Assembly (NCBI RefSeq): GCF_000300535.1 | Contig: NZ_AMSH01000012.1 | Span: 1-64,000 of the forward strand | DNA: 64,000 nucleotides | Direction: 5' to 3' | Origin: Bacillus xiamenensis | Lineage (GTDB): Bacteria > Bacillota > Bacilli > Bacillales > Bacillaceae | Translations under genes and position numbers: made by a program | In this document: positions 1 to 8,898 of the stretch, one piece after another | Position numbering within the stretch: position 1 is the stretch's first letter | How the letters are laid out: each line of letters opens with the position of its first letter | Notes under the pieces: generated by a model | Databases searched by the model: none | What the model saw: only the letters and a program-made list of their open reading frames with translations | What the model was told of the DNA's origin: nothing

Positions 1-57
1 GAAAAGAATAAAAAAAAATAAAATAAATTTCATATTATCCCTTTTGCCACAATCTGA

Positions 58-86
58 CCTGTCCCATGTAGGGACAGGCTTTTTTT
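58..86 (+). terminator. Intrinsic terminator of an upstream gene
   Basis: An 8-bp perfect stem (58-65 with 71-78), a 5-nt loop and a T run (80-86) point rightward. The gene it ends lies outside the window. It stands just past the stop codon of ykwD, which converges on it, but there is no T run on the minus strand. Confidence 0.8.
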
Positions 87-90
87 ATGA

Positions 91-891
91 TTATTTTCCG
101 ATGAATTGCTGCGTCCAGTAGTTACCAGATTTCACATAACCAACACCGATATGTGTATAATTTTTGTTTAAAATGTTCGCTCTGTGGCCTTCACTGTTCA
201 TCCAAGCTGTGACCACTTCTTGAGGTGATTTCTGGCCTTGGGCAATGTTTTCACCTGCTGTTTTGTATGTGATACCGAATGTCTTCATTTGATCGAATGG
301 AGATCCGTAAGTCGGGCTTGTATGAGAGAAATAGTTTTTATCTTTCATATCTTGTGATTTAGCACGAGCCGATTTGCTTAATGCTGAATCGACAGAAAGC
401 GCCTTTAACCCTTGTTTTGCACGCTCTTTGTTTGTTAACTCAACGACTTCTTGTTCAAATGCATTTAAGCTGCTGTCCGCTTTTGTTGCAGTTGTGTCTT
501 TTTGATCCGCTTTTGTGCTGCTGTTGTTCGTTGTGTTTTGTTTTGCTGGAGTGCTTGGTTTAGAAGCAGCTGGTTTTTTCACTGATTCTTGTTTTTGTTC
601 ATTTTTTGCTTTGTTTACTTCTTTGACCACTTTTGTACCAGTAACAGGTTGACCGCTTTTGATCAGCTTGTTTAATAGAGCTTCGATCTCTTTTTGGTCA
701 GACTTGCTTAGCTTGTTTACATCTGAAGAGATATGTAATTTTGCAGCTAATGTATGAAGATCAATGGCTTGATGCTGTACGTTTATCACTTGTTTCAGGT
801 TAAGCTCCTTCGCATCAGCCGAATGTCCTCCAGTGAACGTGATCAATGCAGCAGCTGTTAGCGCTGAAAAAAAGAATGATTTCTTCTTCAT
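91..891 (-). CDS. ykwD: Secreted CAP/SCP-domain protein YkwD
   Basis: Predicted 266-residue exported protein. The ATG at 891 follows AGGAGG and begins a signal peptide (MKKKS, hydrophobic core, likely cleavage after ADA near residue 26). A Lys/Ala/Thr-rich low-complexity linker covers about residues 85-145. The C-terminal 120 residues form a CAP (cysteine-rich secretory/PR-1) domain, with the family motifs HTSP, GENIAQG, W-x-x-SEGHRANIL and IGVGYV. Bacterial CAP proteins are thought to act at the cell wall, but their biochemical role is not settled. It is transcribed divergently from pbpH. Named from the match to B. subtilis YkwD and its position next to pbpH. Confidence 0.9.
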   Translation of the reverse strand: MKKKSFFFSALTAAALITFTGGHSADAKELNLKQVINVQHQAIDLHTLAAKLHISSDVNKLSKSDQKEIEALLNKLIKSGQPVTGTKVVKEVNKAKNEQKQESVKKPAASKPSTPAKQNTTNNSSTKADQKDTTATKADSSLNAFEQEVVELTNKERAKQGLKALSVDSALSKSARAKSQDMKDKNYFSHTSPTYGSPFDQMKTFGITYKTAGENIAQGQKSPQEVVTAWMNSEGHRANILNKNYTHIGVGYVKSGNYWTQQFIGK

Positions 892-1228
892 CTTGTAACT
901 CCTCCTAAAATCTTTGTTTTGTTTTCTCACAGAAAATCATAACATGGACTTTTTGTTAAAAACGTACCAGCATCCTCCATTGACAAAGTGTGTTTGTCAT
1001 TTTTGTTAAAATCATAGAAAGAGTCTCTTGATATCAATGGATAGAGAATTCTTCCATTTAATGAAAACGACATAAACATTCCAATATTTTAAAATGTTAG
1101 TATATTTTTTTGCAGAATAGGGATTGACAGCTTTTTTTCACTGGTTTCGCTGTAACAACTATTACAAAAGTGTTACAATAATGAGTGGTAATTGTAAAAG
1201 ATTGAAAGGATGAGAGGAGCTTACATAA
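892..1228. other. Divergent ykwD/pbpH intergenic region
   Basis: 337 bp of AT-rich DNA separate the two divergent start codons and must hold both promoters. A TTGACA-like hexamer and the interrupted inverted repeat TGTAAC...GTTACA near 1150-1190 are visible, but I could not fit a convincing promoter with correct spacing. No ORF or RNA is seen. Confidence 0.5.
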
Positions 1229-3352
1229 GTGGGAGAGAAACAGCATCAAGGTGCTGCCGAGCAGAAAAAAATCAAGCGCCGGAACGCCTGGAGAATTAAT
1301 CTCTTTTTCTTCGCTGTATTTAGTTTATTTGCTGGACTTGTGATCAAGCTTGGTGTGCTGCAGATCGTCAATGGTGAGGATTATAAAAAGCAAGCAAATC
1401 GAACAGAGGTCAAAACAGCATCATACCCGTCTCCAAGAGGAAAAATGTATGACACGAGAGGAAGAGTCGTCGTTGATAACGAAAGTGTACCTGCCATCGT
1501 TTATACATCAGAAACCGGTGTGAAAGCGGAGGATAAGATTAAGGTAGCAAGAAAACTTGCGACTTATATAAAAATGGATACTGACTTTTTGAGAGAGCGC
1601 GACATTCGGGATTTTTGGCTGGCCAGCCACCCGGAAGAAGCAGAGAAGCTTATTTCAAAGGCAGAAAAAAAGGATATTCATGCAAAAGACGTCTATCCGC
1701 TTCAAGTGGAGCGTGTGCCAAAGAAAGAAGTAAAGGCCATTGAAAACGATGCGACCGAAAAAGCGGTTGCAGCCATCTACCGAAGATTTACAGGCGGATA
1801 TGCCTTTGAGCCGCAAATTGTTAAAGCAATGGACCCAAACGAAAAGAAAAAAGGGGACGAAAAAGTTGCTTTACTCGATGAAACAAAAGAATCAAAACAG
1901 ACATCATCAGTGAGTTTGACATATGAAGAAATCTCACTTGTGTCAGAGCATCTTGATGAACTGCCTGGTGTCAATGTCATCAATGACTGGACAAGAAAAT
2001 ATCCGTATGAAAAAACCCTTTATAATGTTCTTGGCGGTGTGACGACACCAGAGCAAGGGATTATAAAAGAACGTGAAGATTACTATATGGCAAGAGGCTA
2101 CTCGCGAAATGACCGGGTAGGAAAGAGCTATTTAGAATATCAATATGAGGATTTCTTAAATCCAGAAAAAGCAACCGTCCAATATACACAGGTCGGCGGA
2201 AAGCTGCTTGATGAAATCAAGCGGACAGAAGGGCGAAGAGGATATGATCTTGCACTGACATTTGATATGGAACTGCAAAAGGAAGTCGACAAGATCGTTG
2301 AATCAGAGCTGAGATCCGCTAGTGCAAGAAACTATATGATGGACCGGGCATTTGTTGTGATGATGGACCCAAACACAGGCGATATTCTCGCCATGTCAGG
2401 AAAGAAAATGGACGGCAGAGATGTCACCGATTATGCGATTGGAACATTTACCACTCAGTACGAAATGGGCTCTGTTGTCAAAGGAGCCACTGTCCTCTCT
2501 GGCTATCAGGACGGGATGTCACACAATCAATCCTATATGGATACACCACTCTACTTTGCAGGAAATGGAAAACCAAAGAAATCATACAACAATCTTGGCT
2601 GGGTTAATGATCTACGAGCGCTCCAAAAAAGTTCAAACGTCTATATGTTCCATGTAGCGATGAGAATGGCAGGTATCACCTACCAAAAGAATGGACCATT
2701 GCCAGCAAGACCTGAACACTTACAAAAAATGAGAAACTACTATGCGCAATTCGGCCTTGGCGTGAAAACAGGGATCGACTTGCCGCAGGAATCAAGCGGA
2801 ATGCAGACGCATCCTAAGACAGTTGGCGGACTCTTGCTTGATGAAGCGATTGGCCAGTATGACACGTATACACCGCTTCAAGTCGCACAATACATGTCAA
2901 CCATCGCCAATGGAGGCAACCGCGTTCAGCCAAGAGTGGTGAAAAGCGTTCACCTTCCAACGAATAAGGAAGAAGTAGGCCCTGTTGTGAAAAAATATGA
3001 GCCGAAGGTGCTGAACACCATTAACAACTCAAAAGCAGATATTGACCGCGTTAAAATGGGATTGAAAATGGTGACATCTGCTGGCGGGACTGCTGCTGGA
3101 CGGTTTGGTCAGCATGATGTCGCAGGAAAAACGGGTACAGCCCAAACCTTCTACTATGGCGCTAACCGCAGCTGGTGGGGAAATGCCACGTACAACTTAA
3201 CCTTTGGCGGATACTATCCTTCTTCTAATCCAAAGGTAGCTTTTAGTGTCGTGACACCTTATGTAACCGATAAAGATCCTGTGATCAAAACCATTCCGAG
3301 TAAAATTGTTGATAAGTACGTTGAACTACAAAAGAAATATGAAAAAGAATAA
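1229..3352 (+). CDS. pbpH: Class A-like/B transpeptidase PbpH (penicillin-binding protein)
   Basis: A 707-residue membrane-anchored D,D-transpeptidase that crosslinks peptidoglycan. One N-terminal membrane segment (about residues 27-48) precedes a dimerisation/PASTA-less class B head. The transpeptidase motifs are SVVK (catalytic Ser about 415), SSN and KTG (about 634). There is no glycosyltransferase domain, so it is a class B PBP. The start is the GTG at 1229 behind GAGAGGAG. Length matches B. subtilis PbpH (about 704), which acts with PBP2A in rod-shape wall growth. A strong terminator follows. Nothing appears truncated. Confidence 0.94.
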   Translation: MGEKQHQGAAEQKKIKRRNAWRINLFFFAVFSLFAGLVIKLGVLQIVNGEDYKKQANRTEVKTASYPSPRGKMYDTRGRVVVDNESVPAIVYTSETGVKAEDKIKVARKLATYIKMDTDFLRERDIRDFWLASHPEEAEKLISKAEKKDIHAKDVYPLQVERVPKKEVKAIENDATEKAVAAIYRRFTGGYAFEPQIVKAMDPNEKKKGDEKVALLDETKESKQTSSVSLTYEEISLVSEHLDELPGVNVINDWTRKYPYEKTLYNVLGGVTTPEQGIIKEREDYYMARGYSRNDRVGKSYLEYQYEDFLNPEKATVQYTQVGGKLLDEIKRTEGRRGYDLALTFDMELQKEVDKIVESELRSASARNYMMDRAFVVMMDPNTGDILAMSGKKMDGRDVTDYAIGTFTTQYEMGSVVKGATVLSGYQDGMSHNQSYMDTPLYFAGNGKPKKSYNNLGWVNDLRALQKSSNVYMFHVAMRMAGITYQKNGPLPARPEHLQKMRNYYAQFGLGVKTGIDLPQESSGMQTHPKTVGGLLLDEAIGQYDTYTPLQVAQYMSTIANGGNRVQPRVVKSVHLPTNKEEVGPVVKKYEPKVLNTINNSKADIDRVKMGLKMVTSAGGTAAGRFGQHDVAGKTGTAQTFYYGANRSWWGNATYNLTFGGYYPSSNPKVAFSVVTPYVTDKDPVIKTIPSKIVDKYVELQKKYEKE

Positions 3353-3358
3353 ACAGCA

Positions 3359-3390
3359 GGGAGCACAGCTAGAGAAAGTGCTCCCTTTTT
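3359..3390 (+). terminator. pbpH terminator
   Basis: Perfect 8-bp stem GGGAGCAC/GTGCTCCC, 11-nt loop, then five T. Confidence 0.88.
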
Positions 3391-3421
3391 GCTGAAAATA
3401 TGGACGTTTCACACGAGTTTG

Positions 3422-3450
3422 GAAGGAAAATACGGTTTTTCTAGCGAATC
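3422..3450 (+). promoter_or_regulatory. Sigma-H promoter of kinA
   Basis: GAAGGAAAA (3422-3430) fits the sigma-H -35 consensus RnAGGAwww. After 12 bp comes AGCGAATC (3443-3450), fitting the -10 RnnGAAT. B. subtilis kinA is known to be sigma-H dependent, so the call rests on both sequence and precedent. Confidence 0.8.
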
Positions 3451-3508
3451 CTTTTTATACATCAAACTAAGGACAACCCTAAAAAAATAAAAGGAGGGTC
3501 GGACGACG

Positions 3509-5338
3509 ATGGAACAAAAAATGAAAGATTCGAATCAGCTGTACTCGAATATTGACTTACATGCCGTTCTTTCTTCTAATGGCCGCTTTCTCTATATTTC
3601 TTCCAATTGTAAGCAGCTTTTGCTTTATGAACAAAAGGATTTACTAGGATGTTTTTTGAAAGACTTTGTTCATACAGAAGATCAATTTCTCATCGAAAGC
3701 TATTTCTATAATCAGCACATGCTAGAGGTGTGCCACTTTAGACTGCTTAGAAGTGATCTTACAGCTGTTTGGGTAGAAGCAAGCATTGATTTTGTTGCTT
3801 GTGATGGTTTAAACAACGAATTAAGTAGAGAAATGATCCTGAAAATGAGGGTGCTGGACGCAGAGCCACAAAAAGCAGCATTTCAAACAAAAACAGAAGT
3901 GTCCGAACAGTCGTTAGGCAGTCTGCCGGATTTCCAAGATGTCAGTGAAGCAGAACATTTGGTTGCCATGCTGCCAAATCCGTTATGTATTACGGCGCTT
4001 GGAAAAATTGTATATGCGAACGATGCGATGCTGGAATTAATGGGTGTATGCACAAGAGATGAAATGATCGGCAAGTCTGCGTTTGACTTTATTGCCGAGG
4101 AATACCATGACATTGTCAAAAGCCGAATTAAAAGGCTTCAGCAAGGACTTCCAGTCGGAATGATTGAACAAATATGGAAGCGAAAAGATGGGAGTACCGT
4201 TCATATTGAGGTGAAGTCATCGCCTGCGATCTATCAAAATCAACGGGCAGAGCTTTTGCTCTTAGTGGACATCTCATCGCGCAAAAAATTCCAAACCGTT
4301 CTTCAAAAAAGCAGAGAGCGGTATCAGCTGCTTATCCAAAATTCAATTGATACAATTGCGGTCATCCATGATCATAAATGGGTGTTTATGAATGAATCGG
4401 GCATTAAATTATTTGAAGCCGAACATTACGATAAATTAATCGGAAAGGATATCTTTCATCAAATCCATTCATGTGATCAGCAAAAAGTCAAAAAGAGCTT
4501 ATCTCGTATTATTGAAAGAGCATCAGATTCTGAGATAGTGACGATGAGCTGCCATACGTTTAAACACCGGCTGATTTATACAGAAATGGTTTGTATTCCG
4601 ACTACATTTTTTGGTGAAACAGCTGTTCAAATTATTTTAAGAGATATATCTGAACGAAAACAAACAGAAGAACTCATGCTGCGCTCTGAAAAATTATCAA
4701 TTGCGGGTCAATTGGCGGCGGGCATTGCACATGAAATAAGGAACCCGTTAACAGCGATCAAGGGCTTTTTACAGCTGATTAAACCAAAAACAAAAGACCG
4801 TGATCAATATTTTGAGATTGTCTTCTCTGAGCTGAGCCGAATTGAAATTATCTTAAGTGAGCTGTTAATGCTCGCCAAGCCGCAGCAAACAGCATCAATG
4901 CAGACGCTTGATTTGAAAAAAATCATTAGCGAAGTCACCGCTCTGCTGGAAACACAGGCCAACTTAAATGGAATTTTGATGAACACAAGTGATATCGAGG
5001 AGAATCTCCTGATGAATGGGGATCAAAATCAGCTCAAGCAGGTGTTTATCAACTTAATCAAAAATGCCGTAGAATCCATGCCGGACGGAGGAAGGGTAGA
5101 CATTAAGGCCAAAGCAGAAAGAGATGGAATACTTGTCACGATTAAAGACGAAGGGGTCGGCATTCCTGAATCAGTGATGAAGCGGATAGGTGAGCCCTTT
5201 TTAACCACAAAAGAAAAAGGCACAGGACTAGGGCTTATGGTGACATTTAATATTTTAGAAAATCACAACGGGACGATCCGTGTGGATAGTCAGCCTGAGA
5301 AGGGGACCGTGTTTCACATCATGTTTCCAGCAAAATAA
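3509..5338 (+). CDS. kinA: Sporulation sensor histidine kinase KinA
   Basis: Major phosphorelay kinase (609 residues; about 606 in B. subtilis) that phosphorylates Spo0F and so starts Spo0A activation. It is cytosolic, with no membrane segments. Three PAS domains fill about residues 20-380, followed by a HisKA dimerisation domain with the phospho-accepting His in AGIAHEIRNP (about H408) and an HATPase_c domain with N, G1 (DEGVGIP) and G2 (GTGLGL) boxes. The ATG at 3509 follows GGAGGG. A sigma-H promoter lies 59 bp upstream. Its target pathway is also addressed by KinC, AbbA, Abh and a Rap protein in this window. Confidence 0.95.
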   Translation: MEQKMKDSNQLYSNIDLHAVLSSNGRFLYISSNCKQLLLYEQKDLLGCFLKDFVHTEDQFLIESYFYNQHMLEVCHFRLLRSDLTAVWVEASIDFVACDGLNNELSREMILKMRVLDAEPQKAAFQTKTEVSEQSLGSLPDFQDVSEAEHLVAMLPNPLCITALGKIVYANDAMLELMGVCTRDEMIGKSAFDFIAEEYHDIVKSRIKRLQQGLPVGMIEQIWKRKDGSTVHIEVKSSPAIYQNQRAELLLLVDISSRKKFQTVLQKSRERYQLLIQNSIDTIAVIHDHKWVFMNESGIKLFEAEHYDKLIGKDIFHQIHSCDQQKVKKSLSRIIERASDSEIVTMSCHTFKHRLIYTEMVCIPTTFFGETAVQIILRDISERKQTEELMLRSEKLSIAGQLAAGIAHEIRNPLTAIKGFLQLIKPKTKDRDQYFEIVFSELSRIEIILSELLMLAKPQQTASMQTLDLKKIISEVTALLETQANLNGILMNTSDIEENLLMNGDQNQLKQVFINLIKNAVESMPDGGRVDIKAKAERDGILVTIKDEGVGIPESVMKRIGEPFLTTKEKGTGLGLMVTFNILENHNGTIRVDSQPEKGTVFHIMFPAK

Positions 5339-5364
5339 AAACAACGGCAAGAGAGCCGTTGTTT
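5338..5364. terminator. Bidirectional terminator between kinA and patA
   Basis: ACAACGGC/GCCGTTGT stem flanked by A and T runs. It serves the converging kinA and patA genes. Confidence 0.8.
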
Positions 5365-6535
5365 ATCCGTCTGTTGAGCGTATGGCCCGTTTTTCAAGTA
5401 CAAATTGTTCTAGACGGTCAAGTCCTTCTTTTAGCGTTTCAAGTGAATATGCATAGGAAAGGCGCACATATCCTTCGCCGAGTGGAGAGAAAGCAGAACC
5501 AGGTACGACAGCAAGTCTTGTTCGTTCTAACAGCTCCATGCAAAAATCAAATGAACTCATTCCAAACGATTCAATGGATGGAAAAATATAAAAAGCGCCT
5601 GATGGCTTAATGACCGGAAGCCCCATAGAAATGAGCCGATCATATACATAATCGAGTCTTTTCTTATATTGCTCTCGCATAATGAGTGCATCATCCACAC
5701 CATTTGTTACAGCTTCAAGTGCCGCCTTTTGTGAGACAGCCGAGGCACAAGACACGTTATATTGATGTACTTTTAATACATGTTTAGCAATAGGAGCTGA
5801 AGCAAATAAAAAGCCGATTCTCCATCCGGTCATGCTGTGAGATTTTGACAACCCATTGATCACAATCGTCTGTTCCTTTAAAAAAGAGGCAATGGAATGA
5901 TGCGGCCGATCAAATGTCAGCTCACTATAAATTTCATCAGATAGAATAAAAATATCCTTTCCTTCAAGAAGCTGGGCAATTTCTTTCAGTTCTTCCTCTA
6001 ACAGAGTGACACCAGTAGGATTTGAAGGATACGGCAGGACAACACACTTTGTCTTTTCCGTTAATGCTTCCTCAATCAGCTTGGCATTTAATTTAAAGCC
6101 AGCATTCGTTGTGTCGATATGCACGGGCACCGCGCCGCACATTCGAATGATCGGTTCATAGCCAGGGTAAACCGGGCCAGGCAGGATGACCTCATCGCCC
6201 TCAGTCAAAATGGTCCGAAACGCGGCATCAATTGCCTGACTCGCACCTGTAGTGACAATGATTTCTGACTCTGCATCATAATCAAGATGGACTTTCTTCT
6301 TGATATATTGCTGGATCGCTTGTCTTAGCTCTAAAAATCCAGCATTATGAGTATACGAGGTGAAATTCTCGTCAATCGCTGTTTTGGCAGCTGTTTTGAC
6401 ATGATGCGGCGTATAAAAATCGGGCTGACCTATGGTCAATGAAACGACATCCTCATATGAAGATACGAGATTTGAAAATGTTCGAATGCCTGAAATTTCA
6501 ATATCCTTTACTCTTGGATTCAGCAAATGCTCCAT
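5363..6535 (-). CDS. patA: PLP aminotransferase PatA (N-acetyl-L,L-diaminopimelate aminotransferase)
   Basis: Fold-type I class I/II aminotransferase, 390 residues. The PLP lysine is in GLSKSHSMTGW (K231), with SNPTG and DEIYSEL substrate/cofactor motifs. In Bacillus it converts N-acetyl-2-amino-6-oxopimelate to N-acetyl-LL-diaminopimelate, the step between DapH and DapL, which are both encoded near 29-30 kb here. Its product feeds lysine, peptidoglycan and, through dipicolinate, spores. The ATG at 6535 (MEHLLNP) is preceded by a weak RBS (AGGTGATGAG). It is separated from kinA by a shared terminator. Confidence 0.92.
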   Translation of the reverse strand: MEHLLNPRVKDIEISGIRTFSNLVSSYEDVVSLTIGQPDFYTPHHVKTAAKTAIDENFTSYTHNAGFLELRQAIQQYIKKKVHLDYDAESEIIVTTGASQAIDAAFRTILTEGDEVILPGPVYPGYEPIIRMCGAVPVHIDTTNAGFKLNAKLIEEALTEKTKCVVLPYPSNPTGVTLLEEELKEIAQLLEGKDIFILSDEIYSELTFDRPHHSIASFLKEQTIVINGLSKSHSMTGWRIGFLFASAPIAKHVLKVHQYNVSCASAVSQKAALEAVTNGVDDALIMREQYKKRLDYVYDRLISMGLPVIKPSGAFYIFPSIESFGMSSFDFCMELLERTRLAVVPGSAFSPLGEGYVRLSYAYSLETLKEGLDRLEQFVLEKRAIRSTDG

Positions 6536-6829
6536 TTCTCATCACCTTAAAAATTTATGTTTTTATCCTATTTTACCATTCACTGCATAAATGTCACCTG
6601 TGGAAAGGCTTCGGATATCGTTATATGTAGTCTATTCTCCTATCCATCACAGCATGAGTGATATATGTAGAAAGAGCAACATTTATTATAGCGTAACCTG
6701 CTCGGAAAATACAGCTCTGCTTAAGATGATTAGAATAAGGCAAAACGGTATAAACTGAAAGAACGCGAGAAACAAGTCATGGGAATTGCCTTCACAGACA
6801 AACGATCTCCTAAAGGAGGACGATAATAG

Positions 6830-7714
6830 ATGGAACAATCAGCAAAGACATCGAAAATAGCCTTTCTATCCGTAATTAGTAATACGTTTGTTGTGGTCCT
6901 TAAAATCATTGTAGGACTGTTAACTGGATCTGTTGCGGTTTTATCAGAAGCCATTCATTCCTTTCTCGATTTAATGGCCTCTTTTATTGCATTTATCTCT
7001 GTTCGTATTTCAAGAAAGCCAGCAGACGCCAAACATCCTTATGGTCATGGGAAAGTTGAAAATATTTCTGGTACCATTGAGACCTTGTTGATCTTTGTGG
7101 CTGGAATTTGGATCATATATGAATGTGTTCATAAATTATTGCATCCAGAGCCTGTTAAACTGCCTGTACTTGGCATTGTGGTCATGCTGATTGGAGCGCT
7201 CATCAATTTTGTTGTGTCAAGAGTCGTGAACAAAGAGGCAGAGCGTGTGCATTCTGTTGCTATGAAATCGAATGCGCTGCATCTTTTAACAGATGTTTAT
7301 ACTTCGTTAGGGGTGGCATTTAGTTTATTACTGGTTGCATTAACAGACTGGTATTTCCTTGATCCAATCATCGGAATGGTTCTTGCCCTCTTTATTATGC
7401 GTGAAGCGTTTAAACTCATGAAAGAAGCCTTCCCGCCGCTTGTCGATGCACGATTAACACCAGAGGAAGAACAATCGATAGAGGATATTATTCAAACATT
7501 CAGCCAAGAATTTATTGAATATCATGACTTTCGAACAAGACGATCTGGTGCAGAAGAATATATTGATTTCCATTTGATTGTTCATGGGAAAACAACCATC
7601 GAAGATGTTCATCAATTATGTGATCGAATTGAAGAGAACATTCAGCAGAAGTTTCCACATGCGCAAATCTTTATTCATGTAGAACCTGAAACGGAAAGAA
7701 GCACGCAAACATAA
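6830..7714 (+). CDS. Cation diffusion facilitator (divalent metal efflux)
   Basis: 294-residue CDF transporter. About six membrane segments span residues 10-200, and a cytosolic ferredoxin-like C-terminal domain (about 205-290) dimerises and senses metal. The transport site motifs are HSFLD in TM2 and HLLTD in TM5. This HxxxD/HxxxD pair is typical of Zn/Co-type members rather than the DxxxD of manganese-type ones, so the substrate is uncertain. It resembles the B. subtilis YdfM/YeaB group. Start: ATG after AAAGGAGG. B. subtilis does not have it between patA and cheV, so it is a local insertion. It has its own terminator. Confidence 0.88.
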   Translation: MEQSAKTSKIAFLSVISNTFVVVLKIIVGLLTGSVAVLSEAIHSFLDLMASFIAFISVRISRKPADAKHPYGHGKVENISGTIETLLIFVAGIWIIYECVHKLLHPEPVKLPVLGIVVMLIGALINFVVSRVVNKEAERVHSVAMKSNALHLLTDVYTSLGVAFSLLLVALTDWYFLDPIIGMVLALFIMREAFKLMKEAFPPLVDARLTPEEEQSIEDIIQTFSQEFIEYHDFRTRRSGAEEYIDFHLIVHGKTTIEDVHQLCDRIEENIQQKFPHAQIFIHVEPETERSTQT

Positions 7715-7757
7715 AAAAGGCGATCAACCTACTCTCAGGTTGAATCGCCTTTTTTTA
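7713..7757 (+). terminator. CDF transporter terminator
   Basis: Long stem AAAAAAGGCGAT-AACCT with AGGTT-ATCGCCTTTTTT and a 6-nt loop. The minus strand also ends in a T run, so it may terminate the short minus-strand gene at 7779-7934. Confidence 0.85.
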
Positions 7758-7778
7758 TGTTTCATCTATGAAATGAAA

Positions 7779-7934
7779 TCAATATCCATAAGCAGTATCG
7801 TAATCTTCATACCAAGAGATATAAGCGGCGTCTTCATCTGACAAACCATGCTTCATGTCTAAAAAATCAGCTTCGCAAATATCTTCAATCACAGTCATTT
7901 CGTTGTTCTTTAATAGTACGACAGTTCCCATCAT
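7779..7934 (-). CDS. Small acidic protein of unknown function
   Basis: 51-codon ORF starting with two consecutive ATG codons at 7934 behind GAAAGGTG, and ending 22 bp before the bidirectional terminator at 7713-7757. The product begins MMGTVVLLKN and ends YEDYDTAYGY. It is strongly acidic (about a quarter Asp/Glu) and rich in Tyr, with no cysteine pair or membrane segment. I do not recognise it. RBS, terminator and codon use support a real gene; conservation has not been tested. Confidence 0.6.
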   Translation of the reverse strand: MMGTVVLLKNNEMTVIEDICEADFLDMKHGLSDEDAAYISWYEDYDTAYGY

Positions 7935-8232
7935 GAACACCTTTCTTTAAAAAATCCTTGACTATTGTACCATGTGAAACGTGATTGTCAACAGAAGAAT
8001 CGAAGCAAAACGAAAATATCACAAAATGTTAAAAAATCAGGAGGTAAAAGAACTAGAAATACCATGATTTTCACAAATTTTCAGTATTTATTCATATAAA
8101 CGGAACTTGAAAAACTAATCTGAAATTCATGTAAAAGTGTAAGGCTTCATTGATCTTGCTATATTCATCAGATATAATAACGTATGATTATAAGAAATTT
8201 ATAGAAAACATACATAATAAAGGAGAAATAGG
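7935..8232. other. AT-rich intergenic region
   Basis: 298 bp between the divergent small ORF and the RDD gene. It is AT-rich with no ORF or clear hairpin. A plausible -10 (TATAAT, about 8174) lies ahead of the RDD gene. Confidence 0.4.
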
Positions 8233-8772
8233 ATGGAAACAAACATTTCAGAAGCACCCATTCAAGAAAAAAAGCATCCCGAACTAGCAGGAGTGGGTTA
8301 TCGTTTTCTTGCTCATCTTTTGGACGGGGTCATTATCAGTGTACCGTATTCAATCATCATGTTTATTTTGGCAACACTCTTTTTTGTCTTAAGCCCTGAG
8401 GCAGCAGCTATGATGTATGATGACAGCTATTACTACTCGACAACCGTGATGACGGATGAAGAATGGGCAGTCATTATGGGACTTATCGTTTTCTACGCAG
8501 CAGCGATCTTAATCGGTATTTTAGTGACTTGGCTTTATTATGCGTTGATGGAAACATCAAAGCTGCAAGGAACTCTTGGTAAGATGGCTCTTGGGATCAA
8601 AGTGACAAAAGTAACAGGCGAAAAAGTAACATTCGGACGCGCTACAGGCCGATTTTTTGCAAAAGGCTTCTTGTCTCCAATCTTATGTATTGGCTACATC
8701 ATTGCCTTTTTCACAGAAAAAAAACAAGCACTTCACGATTTGATGGCAAGTACCATTGTAGTGAAGAAATAA
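8233..8772 (+). CDS. RDD-family membrane protein
   Basis: 179-residue integral membrane protein. The N-terminal segment AGVGYRFLAHLLDG fits the RDD motif (Arg-Asp-Asp, here R..A-x-LLD). Three or four membrane segments follow, with the family signature G(K)MALGIKVTKVTGEKVTFGRATGRFFAKGF near residues 118-150. RDD proteins are broadly distributed; some affect Na+/H+ tolerance or transport, but function is usually unknown. ATG after AAAGGAGAA. Followed by a terminator. Not in this place in B. subtilis. Confidence 0.85.
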   Translation: METNISEAPIQEKKHPELAGVGYRFLAHLLDGVIISVPYSIIMFILATLFFVLSPEAAAMMYDDSYYYSTTVMTDEEWAVIMGLIVFYAAAILIGILVTWLYYALMETSKLQGTLGKMALGIKVTKVTGEKVTFGRATGRFFAKGFLSPILCIGYIIAFFTEKKQALHDLMASTIVVKK

Positions 8773-8779
8773 TGAAAAG

Positions 8780-8814
8780 AAGCACCTCTTTTGTTTTGTA
8801 AGGGGTGCTTTTTG
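8780..8814 (+). terminator. RDD gene terminator
   Basis: AGCACCTC/GGGGTGCT stem with a U-rich tail. Confidence 0.8.
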
Positions 8815-8898
8815 TATAGATCGCTTGTATGGAAGAAGGAAACGTCACATAAAGTAGAATGATAGATAAAAATAAGGCAGGGAAGGGAGTCAAGTATA

